Shown here: positions 46,937 through 56,208 of the stretch, one piece after another
How the letters are laid out: each line of letters begins with the position of its first letter
Position numbering within the stretch: position 1 is the first letter of the stretch
Source of the DNA: an uncultured Sulfitobacter sp.
GTDB lineage: Bacteria; Pseudomonadota; Alphaproteobacteria; Rhodobacterales; Rhodobacteraceae
DNA length: 64,000 nt
Direction of reading: 5' to 3'
Assembly (NCBI GenBank): GCA_947502265.1
Contig: CANMZB010000008.1
Coordinates: 124,001-188,000 of the forward strand
Made by a program: the position numbers and the translations under genes
The notes under the pieces: generated by a model
The model's database searches: none
The model's input: the letters and a program-made list of their open reading frames with translations, nothing else
Told to the model about the DNA's origin: nothing

Positions 46937-48241
46937 CTAGCGGTAGCCCGCTGCTTCCATCGCTTCGTTGGTGATATCTTGCGCCTTGGCAAGAGCCTCC
47001 TCAATGGTCTGCTGGCCTGCGTAAGCGGCCGAGAACTCCTGACTCACTTCAGTTGCGATACCGGCAAACTCGGGGATCGCCGCGAACTGGATTCCGACGT
47101 AGGGCGACGGCTCTACAGTCGAATTCCGGGGGTCAGCCGAGAGGATCGAGTCGAGTGTCATCTGAGCGAACGGCACTTTCTGATACTCCGGGTTCTCATA
47201 GAGCGACGCGCGCGCGCCGGGAGGAACATTTGCCCAGCCTTCTTTGGCGGCAACCAGCTCGATGTAGTCTTTGGACGTTGCCCACTCGATAAACTCTTTT
47301 GCAGCCGCTTCATTCTGCGTGCCCGCAGGGATCGCAAGGGCCCATGCCCAGAGCCAGTTGGAACGTTTGCCGAGGCCCGTGTCCGGCGCAAGCGCAAAGC
47401 CTACCTTGTCGGCAACTGTCGAGTCGTCAGCGTTTGTCACAAAGGAGGCCGCAACCGTCGCGTCGATCCACATGCCGCACTTGCCCTGCTGGAAGAGCGA
47501 CAGGTTTTCGTTGAACCCGTTTGCCGCGTAGCCCGCAGGGCCGCTTTCGTCCATCATGTCTTTGTAGAAGTTAAGCGTATTGGCCCAGGCATCCGTGTCA
47601 AACTGTGCATTCCAGTCCTCGTCGAACCAGCGAGCGCCAAAGGAGTTTGACATGGCCGTGATGAAAGCACCGCCTTCGCCCCAGCCGGCCTTGCCACGCA
47701 GGCAGATGCCGTTGATGTCATCGTCACGGTCTGTCATGGCCGCTGCGGCTTCCTTGATGAATTCCCACGTCGGGGCCTTTGGCATTTCCATACCGGCCTT
47801 TTCCATCAGGTCTTTGCGATACATGATCATCGAGCTTTCGCCATAAAATGGCGCAGCATAAAGCGTGCCATCGTGGCTCAGGCCGTCTGCCATCGCTGGC
47901 AGGATGTCGGCGGCATCATATTCAGCGCTCAGGTCGTTCAGCGGCACGAGCCAGCCGTTTGCACCCCAGATCGGCGTCTCGTACATGCCGATCGTCATGA
48001 TGTCGAATGCGCCGCCTTTGGTCGAGATGTCGGTCGTGACGCGCTGGCGCAGGACGTTCTCTTCCAGCGTGACCCACTCGACTTCGTGGCCTGTTTTGGC
48101 CGTGAAATCGTCGGTGTAGCCTTGCATGCGGATCATGTCGCCATTGTTCACAGTTGCGATCGTGATTGTGTCCGCGGCAGCACCACTTGCCGTGATAAGC
48201 GACAATGCCGTCGCAGCGTAGAGTGAATTTTTAAAGAACAT
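46937..48241 (-). CDS. smoE: Polyol-binding periplasmic protein
   Basis: A 434-residue family 1 solute-binding protein. The signal peptide ends near residue 24 (ITASGAAA). The mature part has the family pattern GHEVEWVTLEENVLRQRV and, near residue 140, KAPTWEFIKEAAAAM. This is the sorbitol/mannitol-binding type. It is the first gene of the importer, preceded by a LacI-type operator-like palindrome and the regulator gene, both on the same strand. Confidence 0.92.
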   Translation of the reverse strand: MFFKNSLYAATALSLITASGAAADTITIATVNNGDMIRMQGYTDDFTAKTGHEVEWVTLEENVLRQRVTTDISTKGGAFDIMTIGMYETPIWGANGWLVPLNDLSAEYDAADILPAMADGLSHDGTLYAAPFYGESSMIMYRKDLMEKAGMEMPKAPTWEFIKEAAAAMTDRDDDINGICLRGKAGWGEGGAFITAMSNSFGARWFDEDWNAQFDTDAWANTLNFYKDMMDESGPAGYAANGFNENLSLFQQGKCGMWIDATVAASFVTNADDSTVADKVGFALAPDTGLGKRSNWLWAWALAIPAGTQNEAAAKEFIEWATSKDYIELVAAKEGWANVPPGARASLYENPEYQKVPFAQMTLDSILSADPRNSTVEPSPYVGIQFAAIPEFAGIATEVSQEFSAAYAGQQTIEEALAKAQDITNEAMEAAGYR

Positions 48242-48310
48242 CCGAAGCTCCTCCCTCTTAAGATGATGAGGGTAGCTTAGCGATCAATCTGACGCGCAGT
48301 CAACCTAAGT

Positions 48311-48325
48311 TTTACGCGCGTTAAA
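48311..48325. promoter_or_regulatory. Candidate LacI operator before smoE
   Basis: TTTACGCGCGTTAAA, a near-palindrome centred on CGCG, lies 70 bases upstream of smoE. The core TACGCGCGT recurs at 49414-49422 upstream of the regulator gene, which supports it as the regulator's site. Confidence 0.6.
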
Positions 48326-48356
48326 TACTCAGGGGATATCACATAAATCCAGAGCA

Positions 48357-49388
48357 TTAAGCGGAGTCCCGCATCACCAGTTTGCCCTCATAAAGCGTCT
48401 CTTCGCGCTCTGACAGGCGGGTTTCCGCATCCAGAATCCGGAACAATGTGCTGGCGGCGCGATTCGCAATCGCGGCATAATCTTGCGCGATGGTCGTCAG
48501 CGACGGGCAGGTGTAGCGGGAAAACGGGTGGTCATCATGACCGGCAATGCGCAGCGCGCCGCCCTCGCCATGGCCGACAACTATCCCCAGCCCATAGGCC
48601 GCCGACAACATCCCGATGGCCAGCCGGTCATTGGAACATAACACCGTGTTGGTCGCGAGTGCATTTTTAGACATTAGGCGCCCCCCCTCGATGCTGCCGA
48701 TCTCTTCGAATTTCCAGCCCTCTCCCTCAGCCTGATATATATGCGGCGTGTGGCCGTGCCTTTGCATGCTTTCAAGGTAAGCTTGCCGTCGCTTGTTCGC
48801 GTTCGGATTGCTTGGTGATTTCATCTCGAAAAAACACGGGGGTTCACCGCTTCGGCATAGATATTCGACAATAAGGTCGACGCTTTGAAAGTTGTTCGTT
48901 CCAACAAAGGCCTCGCACGCACCTTCGATATTGGCGTCAAACAGAACAACCGGCACGTCCTTGTTGAAGGCTTCGATGTCAGCACGGTCAGACGCCCGGC
49001 CAAAAGGAGCCAACAGCACCCCTGCGGGCTTGAGCAAGCGAAGCGCCTCGAGGTTGGCACGCTCTTGTTCCGGGTTGCCATGCGAGCTGAGCAAAATAGG
49101 ACTATATCCCGCTGCAAGACAGGCAAGTTCGACTTCGCGGCCTATTTCCGAAAAGAACGGGTCTGCAAGATTGGGAACCACAACACCGATGTTCTTCGTC
49201 TTGCTTCTGTTCTGGTTCACCGCATAGACGTTGGGCCGATAATCATACTGCGTCAGCGCCTGCTCGATCCGATCTCGCGTAGACCTGCGCACGCTGTCTG
49301 GATCGTTGAAATACTTGGAGAGCGTGGGACGCGATATACCGCTGACCGCGGCAAACTGCTCCATGTTGCGGACCTTTTTCTGTTCCAT
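48357..49388 (-). CDS. LacI family transcriptional regulator of the polyol operon
   Basis: A 343-residue LacI/GalR protein. The HTH covers about residues 9-28 (MEQFAAVSGISRPTLSKYF) with the hinge near DYRPN, followed by a periplasmic-binding-like sensor domain beginning KNIGVVVPNLADPFFSEIG. The ATG at 49388 has GGAGG upstream. It is transcribed toward smoE and lies between two copies of a CGCG-centred palindrome, so it probably controls both the importer and itself in response to a polyol or its product. Confidence 0.92.
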   Translation of the reverse strand: MEQKKVRNMEQFAAVSGISRPTLSKYFNDPDSVRRSTRDRIEQALTQYDYRPNVYAVNQNRSKTKNIGVVVPNLADPFFSEIGREVELACLAAGYSPILLSSHGNPEQERANLEALRLLKPAGVLLAPFGRASDRADIEAFNKDVPVVLFDANIEGACEAFVGTNNFQSVDLIVEYLCRSGEPPCFFEMKSPSNPNANKRRQAYLESMQRHGHTPHIYQAEGEGWKFEEIGSIEGGRLMSKNALATNTVLCSNDRLAIGMLSAAYGLGIVVGHGEGGALRIAGHDDHPFSRYTCPSLTTIAQDYAAIANRAASTLFRILDAETRLSEREETLYEGKLVMRDSA

Positions 49389-49411
49389 TCCTCCCCCGAT
49401 CTTTACGAATT

Positions 49412-49425
49412 GATACGCGCGTAAA
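49412..49425. promoter_or_regulatory. Candidate LacI operator before the regulator gene
   Basis: Contains the perfect palindrome TACGCGCGTA, 25 bases upstream of the LacI start. It matches the site upstream of smoE and suggests autoregulation. Confidence 0.58.
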
Positions 49426-49473
49426 CTTTTTGCAGCATACGGGCAAGGTCGAGGATTGTGCAATGCCGGAGTT

Positions 49474-51130
49474 TCACCAGCATCGAGGATTGCACTTCAC
49501 GACAGGAAAGTGTCCAAATTCATGGCCTTGACGTGCGTCTTGCGCTGTCAGCTTCTTCAACAGTCCCCTCGTAGAGGCATCCTTTGAGGTGCAGTCAGAG
49601 CCCTGAACCATAGGCAGCAGCGCGTTCGAAAGTTCCTTGCCAAGTTCGACACCCCATTGGTCGAAAGAGTTAAACCCCCAAATCACGCCTTCAACAAACA
49701 CACGGTGCTCGTAAAGCGCGATGATCTGCCCCAGCACAAAGGGCGTGAGCTTGGGGTAAGCCAAGGTGATCGAGGGGCGGTTGCCCGGAAAGCTGCGCTG
49801 CGCGGTTTGGCGCGTCTGTTCCTGCCCGCCATAGCCGAGGTTCGCGGCGATCTCCATCGCCTGCTTTTGGGACCGCCCCAGCATCAAGGCCTCTGACTGC
49901 GCAAGGCAGTTGGCCTTCAGCAGCGCGTGATGGTGCGACAACTTAGGCTCATGGCTCTCCGCCGCGATCAGGAATTCGGCGCGGATCACGTCCATGCCCA
50001 GATGCAAAAGTTGATAAAAGGCGTGCTGTCCGTTTGTCCCCTGTCCGCCCCAGACAACCGGGCCAGAAGCATGCGCGAGCGGCGCGCCGTCTTTGCTCAC
50101 GCACTTGCCGTTGCTCTCCATGTCGAGCTGTTGCAGGTAGGCGGGCAGTCGCGGTAGCCGCTGCTCATAAGGCAGCACAGCGCGCGAAGGATAGCCACAG
50201 AAGTTGCGGTGCCACACCCCAACAAACGCCATGAGCATCGGCAGGTTTTGCCGCGGCTCGGCAGTTTGGAAGTGGCGGTCCATCGCGGCTGCACCGGCGA
50301 GAAAACTGCGGAAGTTTTCCGGCCCCACTGCCAGCATGAACGGCAGCCCGACAGGCCCCCAAAACGAGTAACGCCCGCCAACCCAATCGGCAAAACCGAA
50401 CACGCTGCTCTCGGCTATGCCCATCTTGCTTGTCAGCTCCAACGCGGTCGACACTGCAGCCAGATGCGCGCCGATGTCCGGCCCGACGCCATCGCGCAAC
50501 CAGCCCAGAACGGTCCGCGCATTTGTCATTGTCTCGGTGGTCGTGAACATCTTTGATGCCACGATCACAAGTGTCGTCTTTGGGTCAAACTTCTTCAGGA
50601 TGTCATAAGCATGTGCTCCGTCGACATTGGACAGAAAGTGGCAGCGCGGCCCGTCGTGATAAGGTGCGAGCGCCAGTGTCGCCATCACGGGGCCGAGATC
50701 AGATCCGCCGATGCCGATGTTGATCACATCCGTGAACCGCGCGCCGCCTTGCCCCGCGATCGATCCGTCCCGCACGCCCTGCGCAAATTGCTTCTCACGT
50801 GCCAGTGTTTTCGCAATGGCAGGGCGCACATCCTCCCCTTCCACGACCAGCGGCCCGGTCGCTGTTGAGCGCAGCGCGGTTCTCTGTTTCGTTGATTTTG
50901 TCACCGCACAGCATCGCCGCCCGCGCCTCTGCAACGCCTGTCTCGCCCGCCAACTTGACTAAAAGCCCGAGCGCGGCGTGGTCGAGGTTTGCCTTGGAGA
51001 CATCAAGCAGCAGATCGTCGCTCGACGCGGAAAAGCGTTCAAATCGCCCGGTGTCTTCGAAAAGCGAGATGATTGTCCGCTCCTGAGCCGCCGCCGCATT
51101 GGCCTCCAGCTTCTGCCAGGTTTCCGTCAT
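49474..51130 (-). pseudogene. pgi: Second glucose-6-phosphate isomerase gene, frameshifted
   Basis: The N-terminal 90 or so codons (MTETWQKLEANAAAAQER to KINETENRA) lie in one frame and the remaining 450 in another, joining near 50,870. Compared with the intact pgi at 35 kb ([18 protein letters not shown]), the residues matching VLHT are missing, so a short deletion whose length is not a multiple of three is the cause. Everything downstream, including [27 protein letters not shown] and the end region, is well conserved, so the damage is recent. The C-terminus is longer than usual. Its start overlaps eda (ATGA). Confidence 0.85.
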
Positions 51131-51780
51131 TGCACGTCTCCCAGCTTCGCCGCTTCCCGTGCCCAAGCTTCGATCCCTGACCAGTCACCGCTCATGACTT
51201 TGTCATTCGGCGCAACCCAGCTTCCTCCCGCACAGAGCACGTTCGGCAGATCCAAGTAAGTCCGCGCATTCGCCGGGCTCACGCCGCCTGTCGGGCAGAA
51301 CATGATTTGCGGCAGCGGCGCGCCGATCGCTTTGACCGCCGCCGCCCCGCCCGAGGCCTCAGCCGGGAAGAACTTGAGCATGTCATAACCCCGCTCCAGC
51401 AAACGCATTGCCTCGCTCGCCGTGGCCGCGCCGGGCAAAAGCGGCAGTTCCTCTTCCTCGCAGGCCGCAATCAGCGCGTCTGTTGCCCCCGGCGAAACAC
51501 CAAAGGTAGCGCCCGCCGCCTTTGCCGCGCGCACATCTTCAGGGGTGATCAGAGTGCCGGCGCCCACATGGCCGCCCGCCACCTTTGACATGACGCGAAT
51601 GGCCTCAAGTGCTGCGGGTGTGCGCAATGTCACCTCAAGCGCGGGCAGCCCGCCCGCGACAAGAGCCTCGGCCAGACAGCGCGCTGTGTCGGCATCTTCG
51701 ATGACAAGCACAGGGATTATCGGGGCGAGCGCGCAAATTTCGCGCGTGCGTTTGCTGGCAGTTCTGGCGGAAAGGGTCAT
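51127..51780 (-). CDS. eda: 2-keto-3-deoxy-6-phosphogluconate aldolase
   Basis: A 217-residue class I aldolase of KDPG/KHG type. The Schiff-base lysine is in MLKFFPAEASGG, and the motifs PVLVIEDADTA, ALEVTLRTPAALEAI and GTLITPEDV are present. It splits KDPG to pyruvate and glyceraldehyde-3-phosphate, the last step of the Entner-Doudoroff pathway. It follows edd by 3 bases and overlaps pgi2. Length is normal. Confidence 0.96.
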   Translation of the reverse strand: MTLSARTASKRTREICALAPIIPVLVIEDADTARCLAEALVAGGLPALEVTLRTPAALEAIRVMSKVAGGHVGAGTLITPEDVRAAKAAGATFGVSPGATDALIAACEEEELPLLPGAATASEAMRLLERGYDMLKFFPAEASGGAAAVKAIGAPLPQIMFCPTGGVSPANARTYLDLPNVLCAGGSWVAPNDKVMSGDWSGIEAWAREAAKLGDVQ

Positions 51781-51783
51781 GGG

Positions 51784-53622
51784 TCAATCTCCGAAAATGG
51801 TTGCGCCGCTCGTGGCGGCACCAACGGTGTTGCGAAATGCCGCGAACAGCTCGCGCCCCGTACCGGCCTGCGCGGTGGAAAGGTCAACGGTCGTATTGAG
51901 GCGCGTGTCAAGATCGCCGGCCAAGACATCGAGCGTGCCAGCCACTGCATCAACGCGCACCATATCGCCGTCACGCACGCGGGCGATCGGGCCACCGTCG
52001 ACAGCCTCGGGGGACACATGGATTGCGGCAGGCACCTTGCCCGATGCGCCCGACATGCGCCCGTCTGTCACGAGGGCGACCTTGTGGCCCCTTCCCTGCA
52101 GGATGGACAACAGCGGTGTCAGGCTGTGCAATTCGGGCATCCCGTTGGCCTTAGGCCCCTGGAAGCGCACGACAACAACAACATCGCCTGTAAACTCGCC
52201 CGCCTTGAAGGCGTCTTTGACAGCGTCCTGATCGGCAAAGACGCGCGTGGGCGCTTCGATCACATGATGCACGAGAGCGACGGCAGAGACTTTCATCACT
52301 GCGGTGCCCATCGAACCCGTCATGCGCTTCAGCCCGCCAGTGCTTTGGAACGGATCACGTGCGGGGCGCAGGATCTTTTCGTTGAGGCTGGTGCTTGCAC
52401 CCTTTTCCCAGACAAGCCCCTCCTCTTTCAGCTTCAGCTTCAGCTTCAGCTTCAGCTTCAGCTTCGGCTCGGCAGTGTAGTGCTCAAGCCCTTCGCCAGC
52501 GACAGTCATCGTGTCGGGATGTAACAAGCCTGCTGTGAGGAGTTCACCAATCATATAACCAAGCCCGCCAGCCGCGTGGAAATGATTCACGTCCGCCAGC
52601 CCGTTGGGATAGACCCGCGCGAGAAGCGGCGTGACATCGGAAAGCTCCGAGAAATCCTGCCAGTCCAGAATGATGCCGCCTGCCCGCGCCATGGCGACAA
52701 GGTGAATGAGCAAGTTGGTCGAGCCGCCCGTGGCGTTGAGCCCGACAATCCCGTTCACAAAGGCGCGCTCGTCAAGGATGGCGCTCACAGGGGTGTAGTT
52801 GTTGCCCAATGCGCTCAGCGAAAGTGCCCGCTTGGCCCCTTCCTGCGTGAGGGCATCGCGCATCGCGCCGTTTGGTGGCACAAAGCTTGCGCCCGGCAGG
52901 TGTAGCCCCATGAACTCCATCAGCATCTGGTTGGTGTTGGCGGTGCCATAGAATGTGCAGGTGCCGGGGCCGTGGTAGGCCGCCATCTCGGCGGCCATCA
53001 GCACCTCGCGGCCCACTTCGCCGGCGGCGAATTGTTGACGCACTTTGGCTTTTTCATCGTTGGAAAGGCCGCTTTCCATTGGTCCTGCGGGGAGGAAGAC
53101 AGCAGGCAGGTGCCCGAAGGCCTGTGCCGCAATCACAAGACCCGGCACGATTTTGTCGCAGACACCCAGAAAGACGGCCGCGTCAAACGTGTTGTGGCTA
53201 AGCGCAACGGAGGCGGCCAGCGCGATCACGTCGCGTGAGAACAACGAAAGCTCCATGCCCGCTTCGCCTTGGGTGACGCCGTCACACATTGCCTGAACGC
53301 CGCCAGCAACTTGCGCGGTGCCGCCCGCTGCGCGCGCCGCCTCGGGGATCAGATCGGGGAAACGCTCAAAGGGCTGATGTGCCGAGAGCATGTCGTTGTA
53401 TACCGTGATGATTCCGAGATTTCCCGCAGCACCTATGGCCAGTTTGTCTTTGTCGTCACCCGAGGCAGCATAGGCATGCGCCTGCCCGCTGCACGAAAGG
53501 TGCCCGCGCGCCGGACCTTTGACGCGTGCCGCATCCATACGGTCGAGGTATGGGCGGCGCGTGGCTTCGCTGCGCTCGATAATACGCTCTGTAACGCTCT
53601 CTAAAGTACGGTGCAGTGTCAT
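51784..53622 (-). CDS. edd: 6-phosphogluconate dehydratase
   Basis: A 612-residue IlvD/Edd dehydratase with [4Fe-4S] cysteines in VQAMCDGVTQG and LGVCDKIVPG. It converts 6-phosphogluconate to KDPG. The ATG at 53622 has AAAGGA upstream. Around residues 386-399 the protein carries a run of six Lys-Leu pairs encoded by a hexanucleotide tandem repeat, in a segment following EHYTAEP, an unusual insertion that keeps the frame. zwf2 ends 11 bases before it; eda starts 3 bases after it. Confidence 0.95.
   Translation of the reverse strand: MTLHRTLESVTERIIERSEATRRPYLDRMDAARVKGPARGHLSCSGQAHAYAASGDDKDKLAIGAAGNLGIITVYNDMLSAHQPFERFPDLIPEAARAAGGTAQVAGGVQAMCDGVTQGEAGMELSLFSRDVIALAASVALSHNTFDAAVFLGVCDKIVPGLVIAAQAFGHLPAVFLPAGPMESGLSNDEKAKVRQQFAAGEVGREVLMAAEMAAYHGPGTCTFYGTANTNQMLMEFMGLHLPGASFVPPNGAMRDALTQEGAKRALSLSALGNNYTPVSAILDERAFVNGIVGLNATGGSTNLLIHLVAMARAGGIILDWQDFSELSDVTPLLARVYPNGLADVNHFHAAGGLGYMIGELLTAGLLHPDTMTVAGEGLEHYTAEPKLKLKLKLKLKLKEEGLVWEKGASTSLNEKILRPARDPFQSTGGLKRMTGSMGTAVMKVSAVALVHHVIEAPTRVFADQDAVKDAFKAGEFTGDVVVVVRFQGPKANGMPELHSLTPLLSILQGRGHKVALVTDGRMSGASGKVPAAIHVSPEAVDGGPIARVRDGDMVRVDAVAGTLDVLAGDLDTRLNTTVDLSTAQAGTGRELFAAFRNTVGAATSGATIFGD
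52429..52464. repeat. In-frame hexanucleotide tandem repeat in edd
   Basis: Six exact copies of CAGCTT on the plus strand, read on the minus strand as AAG CTG, giving (Lys-Leu)6 in Edd. The unit is a multiple of three, so slippage would change length without breaking the frame. Confidence 0.95.
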
Positions 53623-53633
53623 TTGACGTCCTT

Positions 53634-55082
53634 TCAACTGATCTCGCGCCAGCGGCGTCCATCGCGGTGCATCAGCATCAATGCATCTTCCGGGCCGGAA
53701 CTGCCGGGGTCATAGCCTGCAAGTGTCTGTCCGGCCTCTTCCCAGCCGGAAATGATCGGATCAGCCCACGCCCATGCGGCCTCAACCTCATCGCCACGCA
53801 TGAACAGCGTCTGGTCCCCGCGGATCACATCCATAATCAGCCGCTCATATGCATCTTGAGGCTCGGTTTGCTCGCCAAGTGCGTCGGCAAAGGTCATGTC
53901 CAGCTTGACCTCGGCCAGACGCATGCCGCCGGGACCGGGCTCTTTGATAGTGTTGCGCAGGGTGATGCCCTCGTCGGGCTGCAAGCGAATGATGAGGGCG
54001 TTGCCTTCGCGGCGTTCCATCGCGGGGAAAATCATGTGGGGCGGATCGCGGAACACAACCGCTATTTCGGAACTGCGCCCGCGCAACTTCTTGCCCGTAC
54101 GTAGATAAAACGGTGTGCCTGCCCAACGCCAGTTGCCGATGGTGACCTTCATCGCAACAAAGCTCTCGGTGCGGCTGTCGGGGTTGCCGGCATGGTCGCG
54201 ATAGCTCCCCGCGCCGCGCTGATCGCGGTATTGGCCGCGCGCGACATCTGACGGGTCGACAGGTTCCAGCGCCTCGATCACCTTGACCTTCTCGTCGCGC
54301 ACGGCATTTGGATGAAACTTCGAGGGCGGCTCCATCGCCGTCAGGCACAAAAGCTGCATCAGGTGGTTTTGCACCATATCGCGCATCGCACCTGAACGGT
54401 CGTAGTATTCGCCGCGCCCTTCGACACCAAGGCTTTCGGCTACGGTGATTTGCACGTGGTCAATATGGGTCGCATTCCACAGCGGCTCCCATAGCGAGTT
54501 GGCAAAACGCAGGACCATCAGGTTCTGCACGGTCTCCTTGCCGAGATAATGGTCGATACGGTAAATCTGGCTCTCGTTGAAATTCCGCCGCAGCTCAGCG
54601 TTGAGTACCTTTGCGCTTTCAAGATCGTGGCCGAAGGGCTTTTCCACCACGATGCGGCTTTGAGGTGTGGAGATGCCATGTTGATGCAGGCTGGCGCCAA
54701 TGGCCCCGAACAGCGTGGGCGAGACAGACAGGTAAAAGGCCCGCACGACATCGCCGCGCATGACATCTTTCAGTTCGGACCACCCGTCCGAACCTGTCGC
54801 ATCGACGCGCACATAGGTCAGAATGTCGAGAAACTGCTCAACCAGTTTTGCTTGTTTTGCGGCCTTGGCTGCGAACTCGATGAGGCTTTCGCGCACAAGC
54901 TCGCGGAACGCCTCCTGCGTGAAATCCGACCGCGCCGCGCCGATGATACGCGCCTCCTCAGGCAGTTGGCCCACTGTAAATCTATGAAACAAGCCGGGCA
55001 GGATCTTGCGATGGGACAGATCGCCCGTGGCGCCGAAAATGACGAGGTCGAAGGGGTCAACTGGAATGACGCGAGAGACCAT
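53634..55082 (-). CDS. zwf: Glucose-6-phosphate 1-dehydrogenase (copy 2)
   Basis: A 482-residue G6PD with the NADP motif GATGDLSHRKILPGLF and the substrate motif RIDHYLGKETVQNLM. The first residues, MVSRVIPVDPFDLVIFG, are nearly the same as in the copy at 37-39 kb, but the two diverge through the middle and end, so they are paralogues of some age, not a fresh duplication. The start at 55082 is chosen by that alignment; upstream in-frame sequence belongs to gap. It supplies the first ED step within the zwf-edd-eda unit. Confidence 0.96.
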   Translation of the reverse strand: MVSRVIPVDPFDLVIFGATGDLSHRKILPGLFHRFTVGQLPEEARIIGAARSDFTQEAFRELVRESLIEFAAKAAKQAKLVEQFLDILTYVRVDATGSDGWSELKDVMRGDVVRAFYLSVSPTLFGAIGASLHQHGISTPQSRIVVEKPFGHDLESAKVLNAELRRNFNESQIYRIDHYLGKETVQNLMVLRFANSLWEPLWNATHIDHVQITVAESLGVEGRGEYYDRSGAMRDMVQNHLMQLLCLTAMEPPSKFHPNAVRDEKVKVIEALEPVDPSDVARGQYRDQRGAGSYRDHAGNPDSRTESFVAMKVTIGNWRWAGTPFYLRTGKKLRGRSSEIAVVFRDPPHMIFPAMERREGNALIIRLQPDEGITLRNTIKEPGPGGMRLAEVKLDMTFADALGEQTEPQDAYERLIMDVIRGDQTLFMRGDEVEAAWAWADPIISGWEEAGQTLAGYDPGSSGPEDALMLMHRDGRRWREIS

Positions 55083-55086
55083 TTGT

Positions 55087-56118
55087 TTAACCTGCCATCT
55101 TGAGCGGACGGGCATCGCGCAGCAAAGCCCCGATGGTGCGCCCGGTGTCAATCATGCGGTTCGAAAATCCCCACTCGTTGTCATACCAGCTCACCACGCG
55201 CACCATGCCAGCCTGCGTAGCGCTGGTTTGTGCCGCCGCGAAACATGACGAATGCGGATCATGGTTGAAATCGACCGAGACAAGCGGATCTTCCTCATAG
55301 GACAGAACGCCAGCCAGCTCACCGGCTGCGGCTTGCGCAATCACAGCATTGATCGCGTCGCGGGTCGCCTCGCGCTCGGGCATAAAGCTGAGGTCAATCA
55401 GTGAGACATTCGGTGTCGGCACGCGCACGGCAGAGCCTTCGAGCCTGCCTTCAAGGTGCGGCAGCACCAGCGAAATCGCCTTGGCCGCACCTGTCGACGT
55501 CGGCACCATCGACACAGACGCTGCACGCGCGCGGTAGAGATCATTGTGGTTTGTGTCATGGCTTGGCTGATCGCCGGTAAAGGCGTGGATCGTTGTCATG
55601 TAACCGGTCTTGATGCCAAAGGCGCGGTCCAGAACCATCGCCACAGGCGCAAGGCAGTTGGTCGTACAAGAGGCGTTGGAGACGATGACATCATCGGCTG
55701 TCAACTCTGTGTGATTGACGCCATATACCACCGTCTTGTCGGCGTTCTTGCCCGGAGCCGAGATCAGCACACGCTTTGAGCCGTTTTGCAAATATTGCGC
55801 CGCCGCCGCGCGTTCAGTGAAGAAACCTGTGCATTCATAGGCGATGTCGACGTCTTGCCAAGGCAGCTCGGACGGATTGCGCAGCGCTGTCAGGCGGATG
55901 CTGCGCGCACCTACGATGAGGCAGTCCCCCGCGATTTGCACCCGCTCGCGCAGACGCCCGTGAACGCTGTCGTATTTCAACAAATGGGCGATGTTTTCGG
56001 CGGGAGCGAGATCATTGATGGCGACGATGTCGATATCCGTCTCGCCGCTTTCAATGAGCGCGCGCAGAACACCGCGGCCAATGCGTCCGAAGCCATTGAT
56101 TGCAATCTTGAGTGTCAT
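55087..56118 (-). CDS. gap: Glyceraldehyde-3-phosphate dehydrogenase, type I
   Basis: A 343-residue GAPDH: NAD-binding INGFGRIGRGVLRAL, catalytic cysteine in SNASCTTNCLAP, and WYDNEWGFSNRM near the C-terminus. It oxidises the glyceraldehyde-3-phosphate released by Eda. It lies 4 bases before zwf2 and 90 bases after the fructokinase gene, so an internal promoter is possible. Conserved residues around the phosphate sites (TGAAKAISLVLP) are intact. Rhodobacterales usually carry another gap elsewhere; this one is tied to the ED cluster. Confidence 0.95.
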   Translation of the reverse strand: MTLKIAINGFGRIGRGVLRALIESGETDIDIVAINDLAPAENIAHLLKYDSVHGRLRERVQIAGDCLIVGARSIRLTALRNPSELPWQDVDIAYECTGFFTERAAAAQYLQNGSKRVLISAPGKNADKTVVYGVNHTELTADDVIVSNASCTTNCLAPVAMVLDRAFGIKTGYMTTIHAFTGDQPSHDTNHNDLYRARAASVSMVPTSTGAAKAISLVLPHLEGRLEGSAVRVPTPNVSLIDLSFMPEREATRDAINAVIAQAAAGELAGVLSYEEDPLVSVDFNHDPHSSCFAAAQTSATQAGMVRVVSWYDNEWGFSNRMIDTGRTIGALLRDARPLKMAG

Positions 56119-56208
56119 TGTCCTGTCCTTTTTTGAGTTGAAGAAAGGTGCAATTCTGATAGCGCTAACATTGTGGGGTAAGAAAAATCCGCAAACCTCG
56201 TGTTCATG

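Noticed and set aside
52429-52464. CRISPR-like repeat
   Set aside because: The units are 6 bases, contiguous and coding, with no spacers.
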